Positions 26,549 to 34,598 of a stretch of DNA of 64,000 nt are shown here, one piece after another. This stretch comes from JAOUEA01 sp963821935. GTDB lineage: Bacteria > Actinomycetota > UBA4738 > HRBIN12. The stretch's first letter is position 1, and the number at the start of each line of letters is the position of its first letter. The DNA lies in NCBI GenBank assembly GCA_963821935.1, contig CAWGFM010000002.1:1-64000 (forward strand), given 5' to 3'. The position numbers and the translations under genes were made by a program. The notes under the pieces were generated by a model, which saw only the letters and a list, made by a program, of their open reading frames with translations, was not told the DNA's origin and made no database searches.

Positions 26549-27655
26549 TCACGAAACGGCGATCACGTTCAATGCCGACACCGGCCGACTGAAGCCCTTG
26601 AGCGTAAGCTCGCCGGCGGGCTCCACCTCGACCTCGTCCTCGATCTCGGCGTGGAGAAGCTGGGTGATCAGTATCTGGCCGGCCTTCGCTTCGTCAGAGA
26701 GTCGCGACGCGAGGTTGGTCACCGCGCCGATCGCCGCGTAGTCGGACCTGAACTCGAAGCCGACCTCGCCGCACGTCGCGTGGCCGAGCGCGATCCCGAT
26801 GCCCAGACCCAGGTCGTAGCCGCGCTTGCGCCACGACGGTGTCAGGGAATCCATCTCCTCCCGGAGCGCGCACGCGAGCCGCACCACCCGCAGCGGCGCG
26901 TCGGGGATCTCGTGGGGATCGTTGAAGAAGAGCTGGACGCCGTCGCCCTCCAGGAAGCCTACGGTCGCGTCGAACCGCTGCACCAGTCCGCCCACCGTCC
27001 GGTGGAACTCCGCGAGTACCTGCATCAGCTCCTCTGGCTCGACCGCGTCGACGAAGTTCGTCCAGCCGCGGAGATCTGCGAAGAGGATCGCGACGTTCCG
27101 GCGGTGGCTGCGGAGGATCGATTCGTCCCCCGACGAGACGATCGCGTCGACGAGCTGCGGTGAGAGGAACCGCCTCAGTCTCCGGACCCGCTCCAGCTCC
27201 AAGACCTGGGCCTGCACCCGCTCTTCGAGCGTTCGGTTCAGGTCGAGGAGCTCGGCCGATTGCTTCGCGATCGTATCGTGGTACCGCTTGATCCGCAGGA
27301 GGGAACGGACCCTCGCCAGCAGCTCGCCGTGATCGAACGGCTTCCCGATCAGGTCGTCGGCGCCTGACTCGATCGCCTTCGTTCTCTCGTTCGTGCTCGC
27401 CGTGACCATGACCACCGGCAGCACCGCGGTCTCCTGGTCCTCCCGCAACCTCCGGCACACCTCGAACCCGTCCGGGGGAGGCATCATCACGTCGAGGAGC
27501 ACGAGGTCCGGCTTCGCCGACGCCACGAGCTCGAGTGCGCCCTCCCCGTCATTCGCGGAGACCACGTCGTAGCCCTGCGAGACGAGGACGGCCTCGAGGA
27601 GCCGCACGTTCGTGGGAACGTCGTCCACGACGAGAATCTTCGCCTGATCGCTCAT
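26549..27655 (-). CDS. Receiver domain - coiled coil - class III nucleotide cyclase
   Basis: A 368-residue response regulator with cyclase output. The receiver (residues 5-120) has VVDDVPTN, phospho-acceptor Asp in LVLLDVMMPPPDG, VMVTAST and GKPFDHGELL. A coiled coil (about 125-170, SAELLDLNRTLEERVQAQVL) leads to the cyclase (about 185-365): ILFADLRGWT, FLEGDGVQLFF and TNLASRLS. Metal Asps and Asn/Arg are present, but the base-contacting Lys before GDG is absent. It overlaps the stand-alone receiver gene by 4 nt, so it belongs to the kinase operon and is probably phosphorylated by it. Confidence 0.9.
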   Translation of the reverse strand: MSDQAKILVVDDVPTNVRLLEAVLVSQGYDVVSANDGEGALELVASAKPDLVLLDVMMPPPDGFEVCRRLREDQETAVLPVVMVTASTNERTKAIESGADDLIGKPFDHGELLARVRSLLRIKRYHDTIAKQSAELLDLNRTLEERVQAQVLELERVRRLRRFLSPQLVDAIVSSGDESILRSHRRNVAILFADLRGWTNFVDAVEPEELMQVLAEFHRTVGGLVQRFDATVGFLEGDGVQLFFNDPHEIPDAPLRVVRLACALREEMDSLTPSWRKRGYDLGLGIGIALGHATCGEVGFEFRSDYAAIGAVTNLASRLSDEAKAGQILITQLLHAEIEDEVEVEPAGELTLKGFSRPVSALNVIAVS

Positions 27656-28032
27656 CCGGAGTCCCGATCGCAGTGTTTCCGAACGGCCCCGATCAGTTCA
27701 CGGACGTTCACCGGTTTCGACATGTAGCCGTCGAAGCCCGCCGCGAGGAACCGCTCGCGGTCCCCCTGCATCGCCTGTGCGGTCAGGGCAACGATCGGGA
27801 TGCTCGCCGTGCGCGGGTCCGCTCGCAACCGTTGAAGGGCCTGCACGCCGTCGAGGTCCGGGAGCTGGATATCCATCAGCACGAGGTCCGGCGTGTGTTC
27901 TGATGCCATCGCGATCGCGTCGTCGCCCGTCGTCGCCTCGAGCGTCCGATATCCGCTTGCATCCAGGACGTCGCGGAACAACTTCATGTTCTTCTCGTTG
28001 TCCTCGACGACGAGGACCCGCTCGCCCGTCAT
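27652..28032 (-). CDS. Single-domain response regulator (DivK/CheY-like)
   Basis: A 126-residue stand-alone receiver: VVEDNEKN acidic pocket, phospho-acceptor Asp in LVLMDIQLPD (about residue 52), VALTAQAM, and MSKPVNVREL with the conserved Lys. It overlaps the histidine kinase stop and the receiver-cyclase start by 4 nt each, giving translational coupling. It likely relays phosphate between the kinase and another output. Confidence 0.9.
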   Translation of the reverse strand: MTGERVLVVEDNEKNMKLFRDVLDASGYRTLEATTGDDAIAMASEHTPDLVLMDIQLPDLDGVQALQRLRADPRTASIPIVALTAQAMQGDRERFLAAGFDGYMSKPVNVRELIGAVRKHCDRDSG

Positions 28033-29645
28033 GACGTCGACCTCGCGGGGAGCGCGAACGTGAAGGTGCTCCCGTGGCCGACCTCGCTGTCGAACCAGAT
28101 CCGCCCGCCGTGGAGCTCCACGAACCGCTTCGAGAGCGCTAAGCCCAGGCCGGTCCCCTCGCGATGCCCCACCCCCGTCTCGGTCTGCTGGAACTCCTCG
28201 AAGATGAGCTCCCGATCCTCGGGGGCGATGCCCGGACCGGTGTCGGCGACCGAGACCCTCACCTCGCCGTTGACCCGCGTCACGCTCACGTCGACCTCAC
28301 CTCCGGAGGGCGTGAACTTCACGGCGTTCGAGAGCAGGTTGAAGATCACCTGCTTGATCCGCCGCTCGTCGCCGTCCACGACGTCGACCTCCGGATCGGT
28401 CTCGAGCGCGACTCGCACTCCGTCCTCCGTCGCGAGCTCGCGCACCATCACCACGCCGCGCTCGAGCGCCTCGCGCAGGGAGAACGGGCGAACCTCGAGG
28501 TCCACCTGCCCGGCCTCGACCTTGGAAAGATCGAGGACGTCATTGATCAACGAGAGCAGGTGATGCCCGGAGGAGATGATGTCCTCGAGGTACTCGGCCT
28601 GCTTCGTGTTGACCGGGCCGACCATCTCGTCGCGCAGCACCTGCGAGAAGCCGATGATCGCGTTCAGCGGCGTCCGCAGTTCGTGAGACATGTTGGCGAG
28701 AAACTCGGACTTGTGCCGACTGGCCTCCTCGAGCTCCGCGTACACGCTGCGGAGTTGGTCGTTCATCCGATTGACGTTCGCGGCCAGGGCTCCGAGCTCG
28801 TCACGGTTCTCGACGTCTACGTGCCCCTCGAAGTTCCCGGACGCGATCGCGGCGAGGCGCCCGTCGATGCTCTGGATCGGTCCGACCAGCGACCACGACA
28901 GGATGAACCCCAGCAACAGGGCGAGTACCAGGGCGCCGGCTGCGACGCCGATGAACAGGGTCCGAGAGCTGGCGAATGAGCTGGCGTTCCGGGCGATCAG
29001 CTCGTCGACTTCGGCCCGTGTCCCGTCCGCGAGGGCTGCGACGGCCTGCTTGAGATCGCTCGAGAGCCGCTCCACCGTTGCGCGGATCGGGAGCACCTTG
29101 TCGGCCGAAGGGTTCGCCGCGTAGAGCGGGATGAGCTTCTGGTCCAGCTCCAGCCTCAGGGCGCGAGCCTTCGCCGTGATCCTCGCGAGCGCAGCTCGAT
29201 CCTCCTGAGGGGGCGTCAGGCTCAACAGATCAGCGGTCCGTGCCTCGATGTTGCGAACCGAGCTGCTTGCGAAGCGATCGATCCTCTCCGAGTCCTCCCT
29301 GCTCTCGACTTCCGTCCAGACCTTGTAGAAGTCCTCACCCACGTTCTCCGCCAGGAGGTTGCGGAGGTCATTCACCTGCTGTTGGAGCTCTGCGTAGCCG
29401 ATCGCTCGCTCCCGGAGCGCTCCCAAGCTCACGACGCGATCATTCGACTGCCCGAGGACGAGCTGCCCGAGCAGTCCCACCGCGACGAGGAGCAAGGATG
29501 TACCGACGACCGCGATCAGGAGCTTCGTGCGAACCGTGACCGGCATTCGGGCGACGGCACGAACGAACGGATCGTCGATGCGGCTCAGCGGCCGCCGCTT
29601 GTTGGCGACAGCCGCTCGCCGCTCGTCAGCGCGCCGGTCGGGCAC
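28029..29645 (-). CDS. Membrane sensor histidine kinase with HAMP
   Basis: A 538-residue kinase. Helix 1 at about residues 42-66 and helix 2 at about 225-250 enclose a helical periplasmic sensor. HAMP follows (LVGPIQSIDGRLAAIASGNF), then DHp with the phospho-His in FLANMSHELRTPLNAIIGFS (about 316), and an HATPase with N box NLLSNAVKFTP, G1 DTGPGIA and G2 GTGLGLALSKRF. No PAS domain. It is the first gene of a coupled three-gene operon (kinase, receiver, receiver-cyclase). The signal is unknown. Confidence 0.92.
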   Translation of the reverse strand: MPDRRADERRAAVANKRRPLSRIDDPFVRAVARMPVTVRTKLLIAVVGTSLLLVAVGLLGQLVLGQSNDRVVSLGALRERAIGYAELQQQVNDLRNLLAENVGEDFYKVWTEVESREDSERIDRFASSSVRNIEARTADLLSLTPPQEDRAALARITAKARALRLELDQKLIPLYAANPSADKVLPIRATVERLSSDLKQAVAALADGTRAEVDELIARNASSFASSRTLFIGVAAGALVLALLLGFILSWSLVGPIQSIDGRLAAIASGNFEGHVDVENRDELGALAANVNRMNDQLRSVYAELEEASRHKSEFLANMSHELRTPLNAIIGFSQVLRDEMVGPVNTKQAEYLEDIISSGHHLLSLINDVLDLSKVEAGQVDLEVRPFSLREALERGVVMVRELATEDGVRVALETDPEVDVVDGDERRIKQVIFNLLSNAVKFTPSGGEVDVSVTRVNGEVRVSVADTGPGIAPEDRELIFEEFQQTETGVGHREGTGLGLALSKRFVELHGGRIWFDSEVGHGSTFTFALPARSTS

Positions 29646-29657
29646 AGGCTCGCACCC

Positions 29658-30155
29658 CTAGAGTTCGGTCGTGCCGCCGACGAAGTTCGTGATCAGCCAC
29701 GTCCCGTCGATCCGCGCGACGTCCGCATCGCCGGCCGTGACCGCCACCACTTTGCTCGTCGCGGCATCCACGAAGTGGCACTCGAAGTGCAGCGTCCCGC
29801 GGTCGCCGTTCACCGTGACCTCGAGCTTGTAGGCGGGGTGATCGGAAACCCAGTTGTTCGCGGGGTCGAACGCCGGCGACTTCGTCGTCCAGAATTCACG
29901 GATCTCGTCCACGCCCACCGCGGTCTCTCCGCCCCCGACGGTGAAGGTCGCGTTAGGTGCGTACAGGCTCAGCATCAGGTCGATGTCTTTGTACGATGTG
30001 GCCTGGTGGAAATCCTTCTCGAGCTTGTCGATCTCCCACATGTCTTGGAATCGTCGGGCCTCGGCGTCGGTCGAGCCGGTGTTCGAGCCACCACAGGCCA
30101 CGAGCACGACCGAGAGCAGGAGTCCGATCGCGCCACCGATCGTTCGCTTCCGCAT
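29658..30155 (-). CDS. NTF2/SnoaL-like lipoprotein
   Basis: A 165-residue exported protein. The signal peptide ends in a lipobox (LVAC, Cys about residue 21), predicting lipid anchoring at the outer face of the membrane. The mature part (about 38-165) has the cone-shaped NTF2-like pattern: EIDKLEKDFHQATSYKDIDLM (part), LYAPNATFTVG, EIREFWTTKSPAF and a C-terminal DGTWLITNFVGG. It lies 12 nt upstream of the sensor kinase gene on the same strand. It could be a sensory partner of the kinase, but this is only context. Confidence 0.82.
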   Translation of the reverse strand: MRKRTIGGAIGLLLSVVLVACGGSNTGSTDAEARRFQDMWEIDKLEKDFHQATSYKDIDLMLSLYAPNATFTVGGGETAVGVDEIREFWTTKSPAFDPANNWVSDHPAYKLEVTVNGDRGTLHFECHFVDAATSKVVAVTAGDADVARIDGTWLITNFVGGTTEL

Positions 30156-30274
30156 GACTTACCCCTTCCGGCTTGGCGGTGCGCTTCGCTCGCCCGGTCT
30201 TGCGAGTGTCGCGATGCTCACACCGCAGCGTCTGTCCGTCTAGTCCCAGAACCTACGTGGGACGTCCGTGCCCC

Positions 30275-30310
30275 GCTACCGTGCCCCCCGGGTGGATCCG
30301 GGGTGGTAGC
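30275..30310. terminator. Hairpin downstream of the stand-alone receiver gene
   Basis: GCTACC at 30275-30280 pairs with GGTAGC at 30305-30310, with an inner CCCCGG/CCGGGG pairing. It lies between the receiver gene (stop at 30332, minus) and the lipoprotein start (30155), so it could separate the two transcription units. Confidence 0.45.
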
Positions 30311-30331
30311 ACGGTGTTTGCGACGAGCCAT

Positions 30332-30703
30332 TCAGGCGTCGCGTTCGGCGTAACGACGCACGTCGTCGGGGAACCGGCTCACATGGATCGGCTTCTCGAT
30401 CCATCCGGCGAAGCCGGCGACATCGAGCCAGTCGTCCGTCTCCTCCAGCGGCGTCGCGCTCATCGCGACCACCGGGATGCCACGGGTTCGCTCGTGCGAG
30501 GCGAGCTCCCTCGTCGCGTCGACGCCGTGCATGTCCGGCAGCCGAAGGTCCATCAGGATCACGTCCGGCACGTGCTCGTGCGCGAGCGCGATCCCTTCCG
30601 CGGCCCGGCCGGCTCCAAGCACCCGGAATCCGGCCGCGGCCAGGACGTCGAGCGCGAGCTTCAGGTTCATGTCGTTGTCGTCGACGACAAGGACGCTGGT
30701 CAC
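30332..30703 (-). CDS. Single-domain response regulator
   Basis: A 123-residue receiver with VVDDNDMN, phospho-acceptor Asp in VILMDLRLPD (about residue 51), VAMSATP and IEKPIHVSRF. It is divergent from the LuxR-type regulator with starts only 17 nt apart, so the promoters must overlap. No output domain. It is related to the receiver at 27652 but clearly diverged. Confidence 0.88.
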   Translation of the reverse strand: MTSVLVVDDNDMNLKLALDVLAAAGFRVLGAGRAAEGIALAHEHVPDVILMDLRLPDMHGVDATRELASHERTRGIPVVAMSATPLEETDDWLDVAGFAGWIEKPIHVSRFPDDVRRYAERDA

Positions 30704-30720
30704 GGGCGTATCCTCGCGCC

Positions 30721-31386
30721 ATGGGTCTGCGGCTGGTTATCGCCGATGATCATCTCCTCGTCCGTGAGGGCGTTCGGCGGTTGCTCGAAACCGACCCCGA
30801 TCTCGAAGTCACCGCGGTGTGCGGCGACCTCGAGTCTCTGCTCGCGGCAGTGGAGAGGGAGCACCCCGACGTCGTCGTCACCGACATCCGGATGCCGCCG
30901 AGCAACAGCGACGAGGGGATCCAGGCGGCGCAACGGCTGCGCACGACGGATCCCGATGTCGGGGTTGTCGTGCTCAGCCAGTATGCGACGCCAAGCTACG
31001 CGCTGGCGATCTTGGAGGGCGGCAGCGCCGGGCGTTCGTATCTCCTCAAGGAGCGTGTCCAGGAACCGGACCAACTCGTGTCGGCGATCCGCGCCGTCGC
31101 CGACGGCGGATCGGTGATCGACCCGAAGGTGGTGGAGGCGTTGGTCGCGGAGGACGGCCGCGGTGAGCGCTCGCCACTCAAGAGTCTGTCCGCGCGTGAG
31201 TTGGACGTCTTGCGCGAGATGGCGGCCGGAAAGAGCAACGCCGCGATCGGCGAGTCGCTCTTTCTCGCCGAACGGTCGGTCGAGAAGGTGATCCACTCGA
31301 TCTTTCTCAAGCTCGGGCTCACTTGGGAGCCCTCGGTCAACAAGCGCGTGAAGGCCGTGATCCTCTACCTGGCGGAGAGCGACTAG
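30721..31386 (+). CDS. NarL/FixJ-type response regulator (LuxR HTH)
   Basis: A 221-residue regulator. The receiver (residues 3-120) has IADDHLLVREG, phospho-acceptor Asp in VVVTDIRMPP (about 55) and YLLKERV. The LuxR helix-turn-helix is at about 155-215 (LSARELDVLREMAAGKSNAAI; SVEKVIHSIFLKLGL). Its natural partner would be the HisKA_3-like kinase that converges on it 5 nt downstream (31392-32081). Confidence 0.92.
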   Translation: MGLRLVIADDHLLVREGVRRLLETDPDLEVTAVCGDLESLLAAVEREHPDVVVTDIRMPPSNSDEGIQAAQRLRTTDPDVGVVVLSQYATPSYALAILEGGSAGRSYLLKERVQEPDQLVSAIRAVADGGSVIDPKVVEALVAEDGRGERSPLKSLSARELDVLREMAAGKSNAAIGESLFLAERSVEKVIHSIFLKLGLTWEPSVNKRVKAVILYLAESD

Positions 31387-31391
31387 CGCCA

Positions 31392-32081
31392 TCACGGGAG
31401 CGGGAGCGTGCCGGCGACGATCGTCCGACCATCCTCGGATGTGATGGTTACGCGCCCGTCGAGCGCTTCGACGCGATCGTGAGGAGCCCGGCGCCCCGTC
31501 GCGAGGTTGCACTCCGCGACGATCTCGAACGCGAGTTCGCCCTCGTCCGCCAGGGCGCTGACCAGGACCGGTGTGCCGCGCGGCACGGTCTCGAACACGT
31601 CGAGCGCGCAGAAGTAGAAGGCGCCGGCGATCGCCAGCGCCGTCGTTGCGTCCCGGTCGACGGTGAGCTGCGCCGGCACGCCGGCGCGGCTCGCCGCCGC
31701 CCGCAGCTCCGCGACCAGCCCGCCTGCCTCGAGGAGCGGAGGGAAGATCTGAGCGGCGAGTTCTTGAGCCTCCTTCAGCGCCCGCCGCGTTTCACGCTGG
31801 AGCTCGACCAGCAGCGCCCTCGTCTCGGTGGGGTCGCCCTCCAGCGAACTCGCCGCGATCTCCAAGGCGGCGGCGAGACCGACGAGGTCCTGTTGCACGC
31901 CCTGGTGGAGCGCGCGCTCGATGGCTCGCCGCTCGGCGTCGGCCGCCAACGCGAGTCGTGCCCGCGACGCGCGGAGCTCCTCGATCTCGCGATGCAACCG
32001 GTCGAGCGTGGGTTCGTCGTCGGTCTGCCGGTTTCCCAGGGGACGTCCTCCCATGCCTGATCCCGGCAAGTTCTCCGTCAT
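31392..32081 (-). CDS. Degenerate HisKA_3-like histidine kinase
   Basis: A protein of about 229 residues from the ATG at 32081 (start uncertain; a TTG at 32114 is in frame). A coiled coil leads to the dimerisation helix ERRAIERALHQGVQQDLVGLA (core) with the phospho-His of the HisKA_3 family. The C-terminal part has HATPase-like strands, but no clear N, G1 or G2 box, so ATP binding is doubtful. No transmembrane segment. It converges with the LuxR regulator, its likely partner, and could act as a phosphatase or adaptor. Confidence 0.7.
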   Translation of the reverse strand: MTENLPGSGMGGRPLGNRQTDDEPTLDRLHREIEELRASRARLALAADAERRAIERALHQGVQQDLVGLAAALEIAASSLEGDPTETRALLVELQRETRRALKEAQELAAQIFPPLLEAGGLVAELRAAASRAGVPAQLTVDRDATTALAIAGAFYFCALDVFETVPRGTPVLVSALADEGELAFEIVAECNLATGRRAPHDRVEALDGRVTITSEDGRTIVAGTLPLP

Positions 32082-32114
32082 CCTTCGGAGCGCGTCAAGT
32101 TGGCCCAACCGCAA

Positions 32115-32517
32115 GACACCGTCGAGTGATCGAGCGCCTGGACGAAGGCCAAGGAGCGTGCCACCAGCAGGCGCTCGCCACCTTCGACTCGATCAGCGCC
32201 ATGTTCGGCTATGACTTCACGCGCGACCTCACCGCTACGAACGACGCTAAGGCGTGAACATTGACTTGCAACCCCGTGACGTGTCCGGACCCGAGTCGCA
32301 TGACATCTGCATGACGAGCCGGAGGCACACCAACGTAGTCACGGGTACGAAGTAGAGCGCTACCGCAGAATCAATGCCCTGACCCGCGGTCCTTTCGCCC
32401 CTACAAGGCGAAGGTCGGGAGATCGAGACCCTCAGCGCCCACCGTTTCGCTGGTTCGCGATCGATGACGGTGCTGCGGCGAACGGTGCGTGATCCAGGAC
32501 GCGGCGATCTCCGCAGC
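32115..32517. other. Intergenic gap with repeat copy E
   Basis: This 403-nt stretch lies between the degenerate kinase start and the 3' end of Mth938-like copy 3. Repeat copy E occupies 32298-32443. The remaining 75 nt before the Mth938-like gene match the flank of copy 2 (GCGATCGATGACGGTGCT). No gene is seen. Confidence 0.5.
32298..32443 (+). repeat. Repeat copy E: tRNA-Val-like element
   Basis: Same order as copy D: GCATGACATCTGCATGAC box, GAGCCGGAGGCACACCAA, a degraded D arm (GGGTACGAAGTAGAGCG), an insert CTACCGCAGAATCAATGCCC and more, an anticodon arm with loop CCTACAA, a T arm with a mutated loop (GATCGAGA), and AGCGCCCACC. It is more diverged than copy D. It stands directly before Mth938-like copy 3, as copy C stands before copy 2. 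Confidence 0.65.
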
Positions 32518-32910
32518 TCAGCAGGTCGAGTGGAACAAGCCGCCGACCTTCAGCCCTTGGCGCGCCAGCTCGTTGTAGGTGTCGATGGCGGCCTGGGTCT
32601 CCTCCTGGCGCACGTCGACCCCATGTGCCGCCAGTTCCTCCAGCGTCGACGAAGCAGTCTGCAAGCGGAGTTCGCGGCCGCGACTGAGGACGACGATCTC
32701 GGCCCCGTGCTCCAGCAGCTCCACGACGTCCGCTGACTGGATCCCCGAGTGGTGTTCCGTGCCCGTTTCCCGCCAGTCCCACGGCCGCCCGCCGCCGGGC
32801 CACAGCTTGAAGTCCTTCTCTTCGCCGAAGCCCTCGACCTCCATGTGGCCCCACGAGCTGTCCAGGATGATCGGTGACGCTGCCCGCTCCATGGATCGAC
32901 TCTGCGCCAT
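32518..32910 (-). CDS. Mth938-like domain protein, copy 3
   Basis: An intact 130-residue Mth938/DUF498-family protein, close to copy 1 at 12506: SPIILDSSWGHMEVEGFGE, FKLWPGGGRPWDWRETGTEH (part), VVELLEHGAEIVVLSRG and GLFHSTC are shared. Function unknown. The upstream region diverges from copies 1 and 2 after about 32930. Two intact copies with a broken third suggest duplication within this lineage. Confidence 0.85.
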   Translation of the reverse strand: MAQSRSMERAASPIILDSSWGHMEVEGFGEEKDFKLWPGGGRPWDWRETGTEHHSGIQSADVVELLEHGAEIVVLSRGRELRLQTASSTLEELAAHGVDVRQEETQAAIDTYNELARQGLKVGGLFHSTC

Positions 32911-32995
32911 TGCGCGGGTCAGCTCAAGGTTCGAGATCCTAAGCCCACAAGGGCAGCCTGTGGTCGAATCGAAGCCGAGGATTGCCCTGCGCCAG

Positions 32996-33018
32996 AAAGG
33001 CCGGTCCGAAGACCGGCC
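32996..33018 (-). terminator. TTCG-tetraloop terminator
   Basis: On the minus strand GGCCGGTC-TTCG-GACCGGCC is a perfect 8-bp stem with a stable TTCG loop followed by TTTCT. It lies 23 nt downstream of the SEC-C-like gene (stop 33041) and is a convincing intrinsic terminator. Confidence 0.75.
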
Positions 33019-33040
33019 CCTGACTAGTCCCTCATGTAGT

Positions 33041-33266
33041 GGTCACGAAGCGAGCCGTCGAAAACGGCCAGAGTCACGGCAGCACTTCTTGAAAGCGCCG
33101 TCCTGATCCACAAGGGCAAGGGTCGTCCTTCCCGAGGCGCTCGACCAACTCCTTGGTTCCGTGGACGACCCGCTCTCCGCGCTTCACGTGGGTCTCCGAG
33201 GGAAACCCTCGGCGCCGCTTACTCGTGTGCTCGAAAGGAGGCGTCGTCGAACTCTTCGGTGATCAT
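33041..33266 (-). pseudogene. Small SEC-C motif protein, frameshifted
   Basis: The ATG at 33266 follows a good GGAGGTG and reads MITEEFDDASFRAHE then a stop. One frame over the sequence continues SKRRRGFPSETHVKRGERVV, then HGTKELVERLGKDDPCPCGS. After another one-base shift comes FKKCCRDSGRF and a stop. Together this is a protein of about 70 residues ending in a SEC-C zinc motif (CPC...CC). Two indels are needed, so it is either decayed or mis-sequenced. An in-frame upstream extension (ATG 33473) has no ribosome site and is not preferred. Confidence 0.6.
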
Positions 33267-33560
33267 CACGCACCTCCGTTGTCGGGCGGAGGAGCTTACG
33301 TCAACAGGGCATGCTCGAACAAGGCTCCGCCGAACCAAAGGGAACCAACGGGTCCCCAGCCCCAGATGAACAGGGATGTCTCCATCAGTGTCGATATCGA
33401 GCAAGCATCGAGAGCCGTCCCAGTCGACGAACAGCGGTTGGTCGCAGACCAGTGGTGGTGCGTAGACGACCATGTCGGTTTGCGCGCTGGGACCCCTGGG
33501 GGTAGCCTGCTCGCTCAACAAGGACGCCCGCCACGCAGCCCGCGGGAGGGAGGGCCACAC

Positions 33561-34535
33561 ATGCCCTCGACACGACGTTCGTTCGCATCGTGCGTTCGTT
33601 GGTTCATCGTCATCGCGACGCTGATCCTGGGTGTGGCGTGGGCTGGAACTCCGGTACCCGTGGTTGACAGCCCGAGAGCGTTGGAGCAGAACGCGGCGGG
33701 CTCCCAGGGGTACATCGCCTGGGCCAAGGTGGGGAGGGCCAACGCCCAAGCATTCGTGAAGCCCGATGGGGCGCCGAAGATCCAGATGAACGCCGACCGG
33801 GTCCGAAGCTTCGCGGTCGGGATGGACGGCACCACGGCCGTCTTCGACGCGTATGCGAACGGCGGGAGGGCGAACGGCAACCTCCGGATGTTCGACGTGC
33901 TGACGCAGACTCGCAGCGATCCGCCCGCTGGCGTCAACACCCCGGAGCACGAGTACCGGCCCTCGATCTCTGGGGACTGGCTCCTCTTCACTCGTGACAG
34001 CTTCCCGACGGTTGGGCTCCCGGGTTACCGCGTCCGAGTGATCCTGTTCAACACCTCGACGAGCGAGGAACGTGAGCTCGCGAACCTCCGCGGGCTCAAT
34101 CACTACCTGCTCAGCAACCAGGTGAATGGAGACTGGGCGACGTTCGAGTCGTGCGACTACAGCCCGAGGACGGACAAGTTCAGCGACTGCCAGGTGTTCC
34201 TCTACCAGATCAGCACGGACACGCTCACGCAGATCCCGAACCCGAACCGACAGCAGTACTCATCGTCGGTGACGAGCGACGGGACCGTCTACTTCGGGCG
34301 TGGACGCAGCGGGGTCCGCTGGGTGTGCGGGCGGGATGCTCAGATCGTCCGACTGCCGAATGGTGGCAGCGAAGAGGTCATCGCGACGATACGGGGGTTC
34401 AGGGACGTGTTCTCTACGTTCGCGCTGGAGGAGTCAGACACATCCACCACGTTGCTCCTCGGCCGTCAGCCGTGCGAAAGCCGGAGACCGCGGGGCGGAA
34501 TCTTCGAGATCCCCAACGCCGATACCGCAACCTGA
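33561..34535 (+). CDS. Exported beta-propeller-like protein
   Basis: A 324-residue protein from the ATG at 33561 (GGGAGGGAGGGCCACAC upstream). A signal peptide or anchor (WFIVIATLILGVAWAG) ends around residue 29. The mature part has repeated four-strand units with W/Y-rich turns (GYIAWAKVGR, SGDWLLFTRDSF, NGDWATFESCD, SDGTVYFGRGRSGV), as in TolB/WD-type propellers. No catalytic motif is seen; it may bind a ligand or a cell-wall polymer. It converges on the GMC oxidoreductase. Confidence 0.75.
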   Translation: MPSTRRSFASCVRWFIVIATLILGVAWAGTPVPVVDSPRALEQNAAGSQGYIAWAKVGRANAQAFVKPDGAPKIQMNADRVRSFAVGMDGTTAVFDAYANGGRANGNLRMFDVLTQTRSDPPAGVNTPEHEYRPSISGDWLLFTRDSFPTVGLPGYRVRVILFNTSTSEERELANLRGLNHYLLSNQVNGDWATFESCDYSPRTDKFSDCQVFLYQISTDTLTQIPNPNRQQYSSSVTSDGTVYFGRGRSGVRWVCGRDAQIVRLPNGGSEEVIATIRGFRDVFSTFALEESDTSTTLLLGRQPCESRRPRGGIFEIPNADTAT

Positions 34536-34598
34536 CTTCCAAGCGGTGCCGGCAAGGAAACGGACGACATCACTGGATCGCCACCGATGGGCTGGTGT

